64,000 nt of DNA, taken from a bacterium. GTDB taxonomy: Bacteria > Vulcanimicrobiota > Vulcanimicrobiia > Vulcanimicrobiales > Vulcanimicrobiaceae. The notes beneath the pieces were generated by a model. The model saw only the letters and a program-made list of their open reading frames with translations. It made no database searches and had not been told where the DNA came from. The stretch lies in contig JAKBKY010000001.1 in assembly GCA_021832345.1 (NCBI GenBank), positions 86,385 to 150,384 of the forward strand. Direction: 5' to 3'. This document shows, piece after piece, positions 8,394 through 16,151 of the stretch (its first letter is position 1; each line of letters begins with the position of its first letter). The position numbers and the translations under genes are program-made.

Positions 8394-9167
8394 TTACGGG
8401 TTCCCGTGTCGTATGAACGCCTGGCGCAGCCCTTCGAGGCCGAGGTGCGGGTCGACGGAAGCGAAGAGATCGGTCTGGCGGCCGACCAGTTGCGCCAAAC
8501 CGCCGGTCGCGACCACCGGCGCTGCGACGCCTAGCTCCTGCCGAAAGCGGGCCACCAGCGCCTCGGTCTGGCCGACGAAGCCATAGACGATGCCCGCTTG
8601 CAGTGCTTCAACGGTAGTGCGGCCGAGGGCTCGCTCCGGGCGTTCGAGGGCAATCTGCGGCAACTTCGCCGTCTGACCCACCAACGCGTCGAGCGAGACG
8701 CCGATACCGGGCGCAATCGCGACGCCGACGTAGGCGCCGGCAGGCGAGATCGCCATGAAGACCGTCGCGGTGCCGTAGCTGACGACGATCAACGGCGCGC
8801 CGTAGCGCGTTCGCGCGCCGATCGCCGCGGCGATGAGATCCGCACCGACCTCCTCCGGGCGCTCCGTCTGCACCTCGATGATCTGCTGTTCGTCGGCACG
8901 CAGAAAGTAGGGGGCCACGCCGACCAACTCCACGCATGCGTCGGCCAGCACCGGATCGAGCTTCGGCACGACGCTGGCGATCGCAACGCAGCGAATCGCT
9001 TGACGATCGAGGTGCGCCAGCGACAAGAGCGCAGAGAAGATCACGCCGTACTCGTCGGCGGTACGCCGCACGTCGGTTGCCACGCGCCAGGTACGGCGCA
9101 GCTCGCCCTCCGGCGAAAAGCAGCCGAGCTTGGTCTCCGTATTACCGACATCGATGGCAAGCAACAT
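8394..9167 (-). CDS. coaX: Type III pantothenate kinase (CoaX), with unusual motif residues
   Basis: Should phosphorylate pantothenate, the first committed step of CoA synthesis. The 257-residue product has the N-terminal phosphate motif LAIDVGNTETKLG and the YGTAT segment of the ASKHA fold. Two usually conserved positions differ. The GxDR motif reads GADLIAAA, so Arg is replaced by Leu. The D-x-GTA motif reads VSYGTAT, so Asp is replaced by Ser. The size is normal. It is the last gene after panC and coaBC, 3 bases from coaBC, so the operon assignment is strong even if catalysis is uncertain. Confidence 0.88.
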   Translation of the reverse strand: MLLAIDVGNTETKLGCFSPEGELRRTWRVATDVRRTADEYGVIFSALLSLAHLDRQAIRCVAIASVVPKLDPVLADACVELVGVAPYFLRADEQQIIEVQTERPEEVGADLIAAAIGARTRYGAPLIVVSYGTATVFMAISPAGAYVGVAIAPGIGVSLDALVGQTAKLPQIALERPERALGRTTVEALQAGIVYGFVGQTEALVARFRQELGVAAPVVATGGLAQLVGRQTDLFASVDPHLGLEGLRQAFIRHGNP

Positions 9168-9170
9168 CGC

Positions 9171-10376
9171 TCAAGCCTCCCCGTGGCGCGCTGCCATCAA
9201 CACTCCAACTTCGTCGAGCAGCCTGGCCGCCAAGACGGGCTTGGAAGCCCGGCCGAGATCCAGCCGGCCATCCTGCCCCCATAGGAGCACAAGCGCATTC
9301 TCGCCGAGACCGAAGCCGCGTTCGCCCGAAACATCGTTGACGGCAATCGCATCGAGCCCCTTCTGCGCGCACTTCGCCCGCGCGGCAGGCTCGTGGTCGT
9401 CCGTTTCAGCGGCGAAGCCGACGACAAACGCCCGCCGGCGCGCTGCCAGAGCCGCCAGCACGTCGGGATTGCGCACCATGCGGACCACCAGATCCTCATC
9501 GCCCTTCTTGCGTTTGCTGGGACTCGTCTCCGCCGGGCGCCAATCGGCCACCGCTGCGGTCGCGATGATGAGATCGCTTTCGCCCTGCGCCAGCGCCGCG
9601 TCGTGCATCCGGCAGGCGGTCGTCACGCGCACGGTGGCGACGTCTCCCGGTGGTTCGAGCAGCGTCGGCCCTAAGATCAGCGTCACCTCCGCACCGCGCG
9701 CGCGCGCCTCACGCGCGAGCGCGATGCCCATCGCACCCGTGGACGCGTTGCTTATAAAACGTACCGGATCGAAGGCTTCGCGCGTGGGGCCGGCGGTAAT
9801 CAGCACGCGCTTGCCGGCGAGCGACCGGCTGCGAAGCAACGCGACATCCAGCGCGGCGAGGATCCGCTCTTCACCGGCCAGCCGGCCGGTGCCATACTCT
9901 CGTTCCGCCAGAAAACCGCGCTCCGGTTCGATCAGCTCGTACCCGCGCGCGCGCAGGATCGCCAGATTAGCCTGTGTCGCCGCATCCTCGTACATCGCTT
10001 CGTTCATCGCCGGCGCAATCAGCACCGGGATGCGCGCCGCCAGCAAGAGTGTCGAGACGAGATCGTCGGCGATGCCGTACGCGAGCTTGGCGATCATGTT
10101 CGCGGTTGCAGGCGCCAGGAGCGCCACCTGGGCTTGGCGCACCAGGCGGATATGCGGGATCTGCTCGGGCGCATCCCACAGCGTCGTATAGACCGGGCGC
10201 GCGGTGAGCGCCGAGAAGGTGAGCGCGGTGACGAAACGCTCGGCATGCGCGGTCATCGCGACGTCGACGACGGCGCCGCGTTGCACGAGCGTGCTGGTGA
10301 GCGCCGCGGCCTTGTACGCCGCGATGCCGCCGCTCACGCAGAGCAGCACACGTGCGCCGGTTACTTTTGAATCCAC
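9171..10376 (-). CDS. coaBC: Bifunctional phosphopantothenoylcysteine decarboxylase/synthetase
   Basis: Joins cysteine to 4'-phosphopantothenate and decarboxylates the product. The 401-residue protein has the N-terminal FMN-dependent CoaC domain (LLCVSGGIAAYKAAAL, then PAMNEAMYEDAAT near residue 115) and the C-terminal CoaB domain (VLITAGPTREAFDPVRFISN, STGAMGIALA, and KGLDAIAVNDVS). Its start overlaps the end of panC by 16 bases and its stop is 3 bases before coaX, so three of the CoA pathway steps form one transcription unit. Confidence 0.97.
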   Translation of the reverse strand: MDSKVTGARVLLCVSGGIAAYKAAALTSTLVQRGAVVDVAMTAHAERFVTALTFSALTARPVYTTLWDAPEQIPHIRLVRQAQVALLAPATANMIAKLAYGIADDLVSTLLLAARIPVLIAPAMNEAMYEDAATQANLAILRARGYELIEPERGFLAEREYGTGRLAGEERILAALDVALLRSRSLAGKRVLITAGPTREAFDPVRFISNASTGAMGIALAREARARGAEVTLILGPTLLEPPGDVATVRVTTACRMHDAALAQGESDLIIATAAVADWRPAETSPSKRKKGDEDLVVRMVRNPDVLAALAARRRAFVVGFAAETDDHEPAARAKCAQKGLDAIAVNDVSGERGFGLGENALVLLWGQDGRLDLGRASKPVLAARLLDEVGVLMAARHGEA

Positions 10377-11188
10377 AGGTTATCCAACAGGCGCGTCTGT
10401 CCGAAACGAGCTGCGCCGATGACGAACGCCGGCGGCCGTAGCGCATCGAGCGCATCGAAACTCTGCGCGTCAACGACATCGAGATACTCGAGCCTGGCAA
10501 GCGAACCCAGCTTTGCGCTTGCTTCTTCGATCGCCTCTGCCTTCGAAGCACCCTCCTGCAAACGATCGCGCAGCGTCACCAGCGCCCGGTGCAAGCTCAC
10601 CGCCTCGCGCCGCTCTTCGGCCGAGAGATAGACGTTACGGCTCGACATCGCCACGCCGTCGGCTTCCCGCACCGTCGGCACGATCTCGACCTGCGTGGCA
10701 AAGCCAAGATCCGTTACCATACGCCGCAGGATCGCCGTCTGCTGCGCATCCTTCTGGCCGAGGTACAATCGATCGGGAGTCACGATCGCCAACAGTTTGG
10801 CGACCACCGTCGCCACGCCGCGAAAGTGGGTCGGTCGCGCAACGCCTTCATAGCGGCCACCCATCGCCCCGACCTCGACGCTCGTCATAAAGCCGGGCGG
10901 ATACATCTGCGCGGCATCCGGTGCGAAGAGCAACGTCGTGCCGACCACTTCGAGTTTCGCGCAGTCGCCTGCGAGATCGCGCGGATAGCGAGCCAAGTCC
11001 TCATGCGGCGCAAACTGCAGTGGATTGACGAAGAGCGAGACAACGACGCTTGCGCATGCGCTGCGCGCGGCGCTCGCAAGTGCCAGGTGCCCGGCGTGCA
11101 ACGCGCCCATGGTCGGAACGAAGCCGATCGGCCGCGGCAGTGCTGCGATCCGGCGACGCATGCCGGCGATCTCGCTGATGATCTCCAT
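10361..11188 (-). CDS. panC: Pantoate-beta-alanine ligase
   Basis: Makes pantothenate from pantoate, beta-alanine and ATP. The 275-residue product has the nucleotide-binding HIGH-type segment PTMGALHAGHLALA, the central YLGQKDAQQTAIL and the KMSKS-like AMSSRNVYLSAEER. The length is typical. First in panC-coaBC-coaX; it starts 6 bases after the FHA gene stop, so the FHA gene may belong to the same unit. Confidence 0.97.
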   Translation of the reverse strand: MEIISEIAGMRRRIAALPRPIGFVPTMGALHAGHLALASAARSACASVVVSLFVNPLQFAPHEDLARYPRDLAGDCAKLEVVGTTLLFAPDAAQMYPPGFMTSVEVGAMGGRYEGVARPTHFRGVATVVAKLLAIVTPDRLYLGQKDAQQTAILRRMVTDLGFATQVEIVPTVREADGVAMSSRNVYLSAEERREAVSLHRALVTLRDRLQEGASKAEAIEEASAKLGSLARLEYLDVVDAQSFDALDALRPPAFVIGAARFGQTRLLDNLWIQK

Positions 11189-11194
11189 GCGAGG

Positions 11195-11488
11195 TTAAGC
11201 GCGCGTCACGCGCAGCACGGTGCGGCCCACCACGAAGGGTACGCCGAGCGCCAGGTCGATGTCGCCCGTGACCGCATTCCCGTGCAGCTTCGTCCCGTTG
11301 CGGCTCTGCAAGTCGGTTAAGACGAGGCCTGCTTGGTGTTCGTGCAGTCGCGCGTGCTTGCGCGAAATATAGCGATCCAGAGCGATGCAGGCATCGACCG
11401 CACCATCGTCGCGACCGATCATGATCTCCCGATCGAAACGCCAGGTCTTCCCGTCGAGCGGGCCGCTGAGAACCTCCAAGACATACAT
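11195..11488 (-). CDS. Small FHA-domain protein
   Basis: A 97-residue protein that is a single forkhead-associated domain. Residues about 25-70 show IMIGRDDGAVDACIAL, YISRKHARLH and LQSRNGTKLHGNAV, the GR, SxxH and NG motifs of phosphothreonine readers. No signal peptide or other domain is present. Its partner kinase is not in the window. Position directly upstream of panC suggests co-transcription but no functional link is evident. Confidence 0.9.
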   Translation of the reverse strand: MYVLEVLSGPLDGKTWRFDREIMIGRDDGAVDACIALDRYISRKHARLHEHQAGLVLTDLQSRNGTKLHGNAVTGDIDLALGVPFVVGRTVLRVTRA

Positions 11489-11579
11489 ACCGGAATGCCC
11501 TTCTCCGGCGGCCTGCGGCGGCTCCTGGTCGGCCGCTTGGGGCCTAACAAATCCACCGAACCGGACGATTACTCTTTAG

Positions 11580-11795
11580 GTGACGATGAACGACCGCCTG
11601 GACGAGCTCCTCCACCTCATTGAGGTCGAACCCGATGCCTTGCGCGAAGCAGAGTTTCTTCAGGCACAGGCAATTTTGGAGACCCTGCTGGGCAAAACCG
11701 TGACCGGGGCCGCACTCGAAGAGACCCGGATCGTCATTACGACCTCCGATGGAAGTCGCTACTTCTTCTACGGCTTCCTCGGCACCAACGGTTAA
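11580..11795 (+). CDS. Small conserved-looking protein of unknown function
   Basis: A 71-residue open frame with GTG at 11580 or ATG at 11586 as start. An acidic helical first half (DELLHLIEVEPDALREAEFL) is followed by a beta-rich end (IVITTSDGSRYFFYGFLG). The composition is that of a real soluble protein, and it lies between the divergent FHA gene and the convergent PilZ gene. AGGTGA just before the ATG may be a ribosome site. I do not recognise the family. Confidence 0.55.
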   Translation: MTMNDRLDELLHLIEVEPDALREAEFLQAQAILETLLGKTVTGAALEETRIVITTSDGSRYFFYGFLGTNG

Positions 11796-11808
11796 GCGAT
11801 AGCGCAGG

Positions 11809-12165
11809 CTAGCGCTGCGGCTGGGCCGCGAGCACATACGCGATGATGGCCGCGTGGTCAAGCCGCGTGAACTGCGTAAACGCGATTCCGTGCACATAGT
11901 GCTGCTTGGACGCATCATAGTATGAGAGTACGATGCGGCCATGCAGAAGCATATCGTGTGACGAATCGGGCAGAGAGAAACGCACCACGACCTTCTGCCC
12001 AGTCGGCAGATCTGCGGTGGTCGCTACGCGCATCCCGCCGGCACTCAAATCGAGCGCGCGAGCGGCCATAATAAGCTCGTGCCCCGGCACGATCACGGTG
12101 GCGGGGAGATCGACGGCCGCGCGTGCGAAACGCCGGTGCTGAGCTTGGTCGTCTTGGTTGCTCAC
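11809..12165 (-). CDS. PilZ-domain protein
   Basis: A 118-residue protein that is one PilZ domain, a cyclic-di-GMP receptor fold. RRFARAAVDLPATV provides the RxxxR-type N-terminal motif and LDLSAGGMRVAT the (D/N)-x-S-x-x-G motif, both needed for ligand binding. It converges on the small gene at 11580-11795 and lies 36 bases after the methionine-gamma-lyase-family gene. A second PilZ protein lies at 34.3-34.9 kb. Confidence 0.88.
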   Translation of the reverse strand: MSNQDDQAQHRRFARAAVDLPATVIVPGHELIMAARALDLSAGGMRVATTADLPTGQKVVVRFSLPDSSHDMLLHGRIVLSYYDASKQHYVHGIAFTQFTRLDHAAIIAYVLAAQPQR

Positions 12166-12201
12166 CGGGGAGAGTGCTTCTCTGCCATGTCGCGTCCGCC
12201 T

Positions 12202-13452
12202 TCAACCGAGCACGGCCTGCGCCGCGCAGAGTGCGCCGAGGTAGGCCTGCTCGGCAACGACGCCGCCCTGGAGATAGACCTCATAGGGCGCGCGCAACGG
12301 CGCATCGCACGAGAGTTCGATCGTGGCGCCGGCAACGAACGCGCCGCTGGACATAATGACCGGATCGGCATAGCCGGGGACACTGCCTGGTTCCGGCGCA
12401 AACCGCGCATTGATGGGCATGGCGCGCTGCAGCCCCCGTGCAAAGGCAACAACAAGCGCCGGCTCGCGCAACCCAATCGCTTGCACGATGTCGGTGCGCA
12501 CGGTTCCCGGCGCCGGGTCCACCGCAAAGCCCAGCTCATCGAAGAGCGCCGCCGCAAAATCCAGGCCGCGTAGCGCCTGTTCGACGACCAGCGGCGCGAG
12601 GAAGAGCCCTTGGATGAGCGCCCGGCCGAAGCCCAGCGTCGGGCCTACTGCATCGCCAAGGCCCGGCGCATAGAGCTGGGCCGCCACTGCCTCCAGCAGG
12701 TCGCTGCGCCCCACGACGTAGCCGCCGGTGGGGGCCAAGCCACCACCCAGGTTCTTGATGAGCGAACCCATCGCAAGGTCCGCACCGGCATGCGTCGGCT
12801 CCTGCGCTTCGACCAACTCCCCGTAGCAGTTGTCGACGAGGATGAGCGTCCGGGGGGAGCGCGCTTTCACGACAGCCACCAGGCCGGCAATCGCCGCGAC
12901 CGGCAGCGAACGCCGCGGCGCATAGCCGCGCGAGCGCTGCACGAAGACCACCGCAACGCCGTCCCCAAGTTCCCGGACGAGCGCACTTTCATCGATCCGC
13001 CCGTCCGCAGAGAGGGCGATCTCCCGGTAGCGCACACCTTCACGCACGAGCGCGTAGGGCGCATCGACGATCGCGTTACGCAACGTATCGTAGGGCGGCC
13101 CGCAGACGGAGAGCAACGTTTCGCCCGAACGCAGGCAGGCACGCAGCGCCGCCACGATCGCATGCGTTCCGCTCGCGAAGTTCAGCCGTGCCAGCGCCTT
13201 GGGCACACCGAAGATGCGCGCAAGGAGCGCTTCGTAGTGCATGCGCGCCGGATCGTCGTAGCCGTACCCCATCGAGACCGACAGATCGCTCTCGCTCACC
13301 CCTTCCTGCGCGAACGCCTGCAAGACGTTCGCCTTGACCTGCGTCTGCGCGTCGTAGGTGATGCCGGCAACGCGCGCATACGCCTGGAGCGCGGCGCGGC
13401 TCACACGCTCGTCGATGCCGAACTCACGGCACAGGATCTCTACCGGATTCAT
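12202..13452 (-). CDS. Methionine-gamma-lyase-family PLP enzyme
   Basis: A 416-residue fold-type I PLP protein of the YnbB-like methionine gamma-lyase family. It shows SMGYGYDDPARMHYEALLARI, LNFASGTHAIVAALRA, TLILVDNCYGELVE and GSLIKNLGGGLAPTGGYVVG, where the lysine after SLI is the expected PLP anchor. The exact reaction of this family is poorly defined (a C-S or related lyase). Its ATG overlaps the stop of the EIIC-like gene by 4 bases, so the two are coupled. Confidence 0.9.
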   Translation of the reverse strand: MNPVEILCREFGIDERVSRAALQAYARVAGITYDAQTQVKANVLQAFAQEGVSESDLSVSMGYGYDDPARMHYEALLARIFGVPKALARLNFASGTHAIVAALRACLRSGETLLSVCGPPYDTLRNAIVDAPYALVREGVRYREIALSADGRIDESALVRELGDGVAVVFVQRSRGYAPRRSLPVAAIAGLVAVVKARSPRTLILVDNCYGELVEAQEPTHAGADLAMGSLIKNLGGGLAPTGGYVVGRSDLLEAVAAQLYAPGLGDAVGPTLGFGRALIQGLFLAPLVVEQALRGLDFAAALFDELGFAVDPAPGTVRTDIVQAIGLREPALVVAFARGLQRAMPINARFAPEPGSVPGYADPVIMSSGAFVAGATIELSCDAPLRAPYEVYLQGGVVAEQAYLGALCAAQAVLG

Positions 13453-14687
13453 AACGCGTTACGCTCCAACTCATGCCGTTCGTAGACTCGCACAAAGGGG
13501 AAGTAGATCGCCGTTGCCAGCGCGATATTCACGGCCACCAAGACGACGGCACGCGGATCGAGCGTCGCAAGATACGTGGAAAGAAAGGTCGGCAGCGACG
13601 ACGGAATATAGAAGGCCGGCCGCGCGACCCAGCCCCATGCCACGGAGAAATACGTGGTGGTCGCCAGGACCACCGGCGCCAAAACAAACGGGATGGCCAG
13701 GAGCGGATCGAAGACGATCGGCAGGCCGAAGAGCAACGGCTCGTTGGTATTCAAGAGCGCGGGAATCACGACCAGACGCCCCAATCGTCGCAGACGCGGT
13801 ACGCGCGAGAACGCCAGCATGCAGGCCAGCGGCAACGTCGCTCCCGCCCCACCCGGGAAGACGAACAGGAAGAGCGAGACAACCACGATGTGCGGCAAGG
13901 GCTGGTGCGCCGCAAAGGCGCTCGAGTTCTGCACTTGGAGCGTCAAGTAGACCGGCGTAACGATCGCCGCCAACAGCGCCGGCCCGTGGATTCCCGCCAC
14001 CCACAGCATCGTCTCGACGATGACGATCACCAGCAGCGCCGCGTAACTATCGCCCATGCGCGCCAGCGGCGCCAGCAGCAGATCGAGTTCGCCGGAGAGG
14101 CTGACATGCGCCAGCGTCGGCAAGGTGGCCGCCAGGATGACGACGCCTGCGGCCAGTACGTCGGCGCTCACGCGGCGAGGCTTGGTTCGCCCGATCAACC
14201 GGCGCATCCACGTGAAGATGCCGGCGGCGGCCAGCCCGACGAGGATCGCGAGCAGCAAGCCGCTCTGGCCGATCAGCGCAAGATAGCCGATGAGCGGCTG
14301 CGCCCGGTGCGGCGGCAGCGACAACGCGAAGGCTGCCAACTCGGCGACGAGGAAGGCCGGCAGCGTAAAGCCGTGGCGTTTCGCCAGAGAGACCGCTAGG
14401 ACGACCGCGAGCACCAGCGCCATCACGGCAAAGGCCGGCAGCATCGCAAACGAGACGCGCCGCGCAAACTGCATCCACGGCGAGCCCGTGGTTGCCGGCG
14501 CTAGGAGCGCCAGCGGCACCAGGGCAACGATGAGCCCGAGGAAGCTCCAGGGCAGAGCCTGCCGGATCGCGACGACGGAGGGGCGGGCGCCGAAGGTGCG
14601 CAGCGGCGGAACGAGCCGCAGCTCGAACCACGCAAGGGCCTTAGAGCCGACGGATAACCGCCTCCACGCGCCCGACGAGTTCCACAT
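13449..14687 (-). CDS. Orphan PTS EIIC-like membrane protein (lactose/cellobiose family)
   Basis: A protein of up to 412 residues with about ten hydrophobic segments. TNEPLLFGLPIVFDPLLAIP near residue 310 matches the substrate-binding signature of PTS EIIC permeases of the lactose/cellobiose/diacetylchitobiose type. No EIIA, EIIB, HPr or EI gene is in the window. The first ATG (14687) overlaps lexA by 47 bases; no better in-frame start was found nearer the first membrane segment, so the start is uncertain. Coupling to the PLP-enzyme gene suggests it may carry that enzyme's substrate or product rather than a PTS sugar. Confidence 0.8.
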   Translation of the reverse strand: MWNSSGAWRRLSVGSKALAWFELRLVPPLRTFGARPSVVAIRQALPWSFLGLIVALVPLALLAPATTGSPWMQFARRVSFAMLPAFAVMALVLAVVLAVSLAKRHGFTLPAFLVAELAAFALSLPPHRAQPLIGYLALIGQSGLLLAILVGLAAAGIFTWMRRLIGRTKPRRVSADVLAAGVVILAATLPTLAHVSLSGELDLLLAPLARMGDSYAALLVIVIVETMLWVAGIHGPALLAAIVTPVYLTLQVQNSSAFAAHQPLPHIVVVSLFLFVFPGGAGATLPLACMLAFSRVPRLRRLGRLVVIPALLNTNEPLLFGLPIVFDPLLAIPFVLAPVVLATTTYFSVAWGWVARPAFYIPSSLPTFLSTYLATLDPRAVVLVAVNIALATAIYFPFVRVYERHELERNAL

Positions 14688-15255
14688 CGCTCGCGAAGAT
14701 TGGCGCCATCGTCCGATTCTCCGGCTGCAACCGGATGCGATCTGCTTCGCGGAAGAAGCGCTTGACCGTCGCCTCGCCGTCGAGCATGGCCACCACCACC
14801 TCGCCGTTGTCGGCAGTCTTCTGTGGCCGCACGCAGATGAGATCGCCGTCGAAGATCCCGGCCTCGATCATCGAGTCGCCCTGGACCCGCAGCATGAACC
14901 CGTCGCCCCCACGGCTCAGGAAGCTCGCCGGAAGCACAAACTCCCCTTCGATGTCCTCTTGCGCGGTGATCGGCACGCCGGCCGCCACCTTGCCGAGGAT
15001 CGGCAGGACGAGCGTCTCCGGGGCGGTGCTCGCCGGCCGGTGTGCGCTACGCAGCGCACGCGGCTTGGTTGGGTCACGAGAGATGTAGCCGCGCTTCTCC
15101 AGCGTCTTCAGATGGGCGTGGATGGTGGATGAGGACGAGAGGCCCACCCGTTCCCCGATATCGCGGACCGTGGGCGGGTAGCCACGTTCGTCCGTATAGG
15201 CCCGGATCGCATCGAGGATCGCTTGCTGTCGGTCGGTTGTCGGTAGCTGCTTCAT
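14641..15255 (-). CDS. lexA: LexA SOS repressor
   Basis: Represses DNA-damage genes and self-cleaves with RecA. The 204-residue product has an N-terminal winged helix (PTVRDIGERVGLSSSSTIHA), the cleavage site Ala-Gly in KVAAGVPI, the catalytic serine in VQGDSMIEAGIFDGD and the catalytic lysine in GEATVKRFF. The frame extends upstream, but ATG at 15255 follows CAGGAG and starts the canonical fold. Palindromes of Gram-positive SOS type lie in the divergent region, so it is probably self-regulated. Confidence 0.97.
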   Translation of the reverse strand: MKQLPTTDRQQAILDAIRAYTDERGYPPTVRDIGERVGLSSSSTIHAHLKTLEKRGYISRDPTKPRALRSAHRPASTAPETLVLPILGKVAAGVPITAQEDIEGEFVLPASFLSRGGDGFMLRVQGDSMIEAGIFDGDLICVRPQKTADNGEVVVAMLDGEATVKRFFREADRIRLQPENRTMAPIFASDVELVGRVEAVIRRL

Positions 15256-15341
15256 GGCTCTCCTGCTCTGCTCCCGGAGGAGACTGCCACCCATATGGCA
15301 CGGGCAACGGCTATACCCTACCACAGAACAGGCGTACGCGG

Positions 15342-15355
15342 CAAACATACGTTCG
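15342..15355. promoter_or_regulatory. SOS (LexA) box 1
   Basis: CAAACATACGTTCG matches the Bacillus-type consensus CGAACRNRYGTTYG at all positions but the second. It lies 87 bases upstream of lexA. A weaker match, AGAACAGGCGTACG with two mismatches, is at 15325-15338. Confidence 0.8.
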
Positions 15356-15362
15356 CAGAGGC

Positions 15363-15393
15363 TTGACAGGCACAGCACGGGGCGTGCTAGAAT
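15363..15393 (+). promoter_or_regulatory. Promoter of the YneA-like gene
   Basis: TTGACA at 15363-15368 and TAGAAT at 15388-15393 are separated by 19 bases. The expected start of transcription, near 15400, falls at the edge of the perfect SOS box at 15402-15415, so LexA binding should block it. Confidence 0.7.
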
Positions 15394-15401
15394 CTAGTGG
15401 A

Positions 15402-15415
15402 CGAACAGGCGTTTG
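15402..15415. promoter_or_regulatory. SOS (LexA) box 2, perfect consensus
   Basis: CGAACAGGCGTTTG matches CGAACRNRYGTTYG at every position. It sits on the predicted transcription start of the YneA-like gene. Confidence 0.88.
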
Positions 15416-15441
15416 GCCCAAGATATCGCCGGTCTCGTGCC

Positions 15442-15455
15442 CAAACGGACGTTCG
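15442..15455. promoter_or_regulatory. SOS (LexA) box 3
   Basis: CAAACGGACGTTCG differs from the consensus only at the second base. It lies in the leader of the YneA-like gene, 25 bases before its start codon. Confidence 0.8.
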
Positions 15456-15480
15456 ACACACTATAGGCGAAGGAGTAGAG

Positions 15481-15765
15481 ATGGTGCACAAGCGGAAGAA
15501 ACTGACCCTGATGCCGGCGATTACGCTCGCCGCTCTGAGCCTCGCCGTCACGCTCCCGGTGCTCTCAAGCACCCGGCTTCACGCGGCCACGCCCACGCAC
15601 TACACCACCGTCACCGTCCAATCGGGCGACACGCTCTGGTCGATCGCTGCGGCGCACATCGTCCCCGGGGCCGGCATTCAAGCGACCGTGGACCGCATCA
15701 CCGATGCCAACCATCTCACGTCGCCCTCGCTGCAACCCGGCGAAGAGCTCCGCGTTCCCGAGTAA
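15481..15765 (+). CDS. YneA-like SOS cell-division inhibitor (signal anchor plus LysM)
   Basis: A 94-residue protein with a basic N-terminus and hydrophobic segment (about residues 9-30), then one LysM domain from VTVQSGDTLWSIAAAH to LQPGEELRVPE. Start ATG at 15481 follows AAGGAG at 15470-15475. In Bacillus subtilis, yneA is divergent from lexA, has the same signal-anchor plus LysM layout and length, and blocks division during SOS. Here the gene is divergent from lexA with three to four SOS boxes between. The family role is established; the role here is inferred from architecture and control region. Export and peptidoglycan binding are expected. Confidence 0.8.
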   Translation: MVHKRKKLTLMPAITLAALSLAVTLPVLSSTRLHAATPTHYTTVTVQSGDTLWSIAAAHIVPGAGIQATVDRITDANHLTSPSLQPGEELRVPE

Positions 15766-15818
15766 CGCGCCGGTCTGCAGACCGTCGCGGGCGCGTCGAT
15801 GTCTGAGACGACGCCCAA

Positions 15819-15827
15819 TGGTATACT
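15819..15827 (+). promoter_or_regulatory. Extended -10 of the AbiE-like operon
   Basis: TGGTATACT is an extended -10 element. No good -35 is seen. The in-frame GTG at 15834 lies 6 bases downstream, so the mRNA may be leaderless. Confidence 0.55.
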
Positions 15828-16151
15828 GTGAGTGTGCTCTCCGAAGCCACACTCGATGACGAACGGCGCAATGTTCTTGCGCAACTCGCAAAGACGTATA
15901 TCTGGTGGAAATCTCCAGAAGAAGCGTTGCTCTTCCCTACGCGCATCGCCTCGCAGGTGATGAACATCGGTGATTGGGACGACGTAGCCCTCCTCGCTCA
16001 AACCCTTGGCGACGACGCCTTACGCGAAGTGCTGCAACATGCGAGCGCCGGCGAGTTCAATGCCCGGTCATGGCATTACTGGCATTACCGGCTGGGGCTG
16101 GCCTCACCCGAGCAACGCGTTCCGCCGTTGCCCAAGCGGCATCTCCCGTGA
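15828..16151 (+). CDS. Putative antitoxin partner of an AbiEii-type nucleotidyltransferase
   Basis: A 107-residue protein resembling the DUF6922-type partner often found before AbiEii-like nucleotidyltransferases. It shows YIWWKSPEEAL, ASQVMNIGDWDDVALLAQTL and a tryptophan-rich SWHYWHYRLGL end. Start could be GTG 15828 or the in-frame GTG 15834; the latter fits the -10 spacing better. Its TGA overlaps the GTG of the next gene in GTGA, giving coupled synthesis. The antitoxin role comes from position and family resemblance. Confidence 0.7.
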   Translation: MSVLSEATLDDERRNVLAQLAKTYIWWKSPEEALLFPTRIASQVMNIGDWDDVALLAQTLGDDALREVLQHASAGEFNARSWHYWHYRLGLASPEQRVPPLPKRHLP

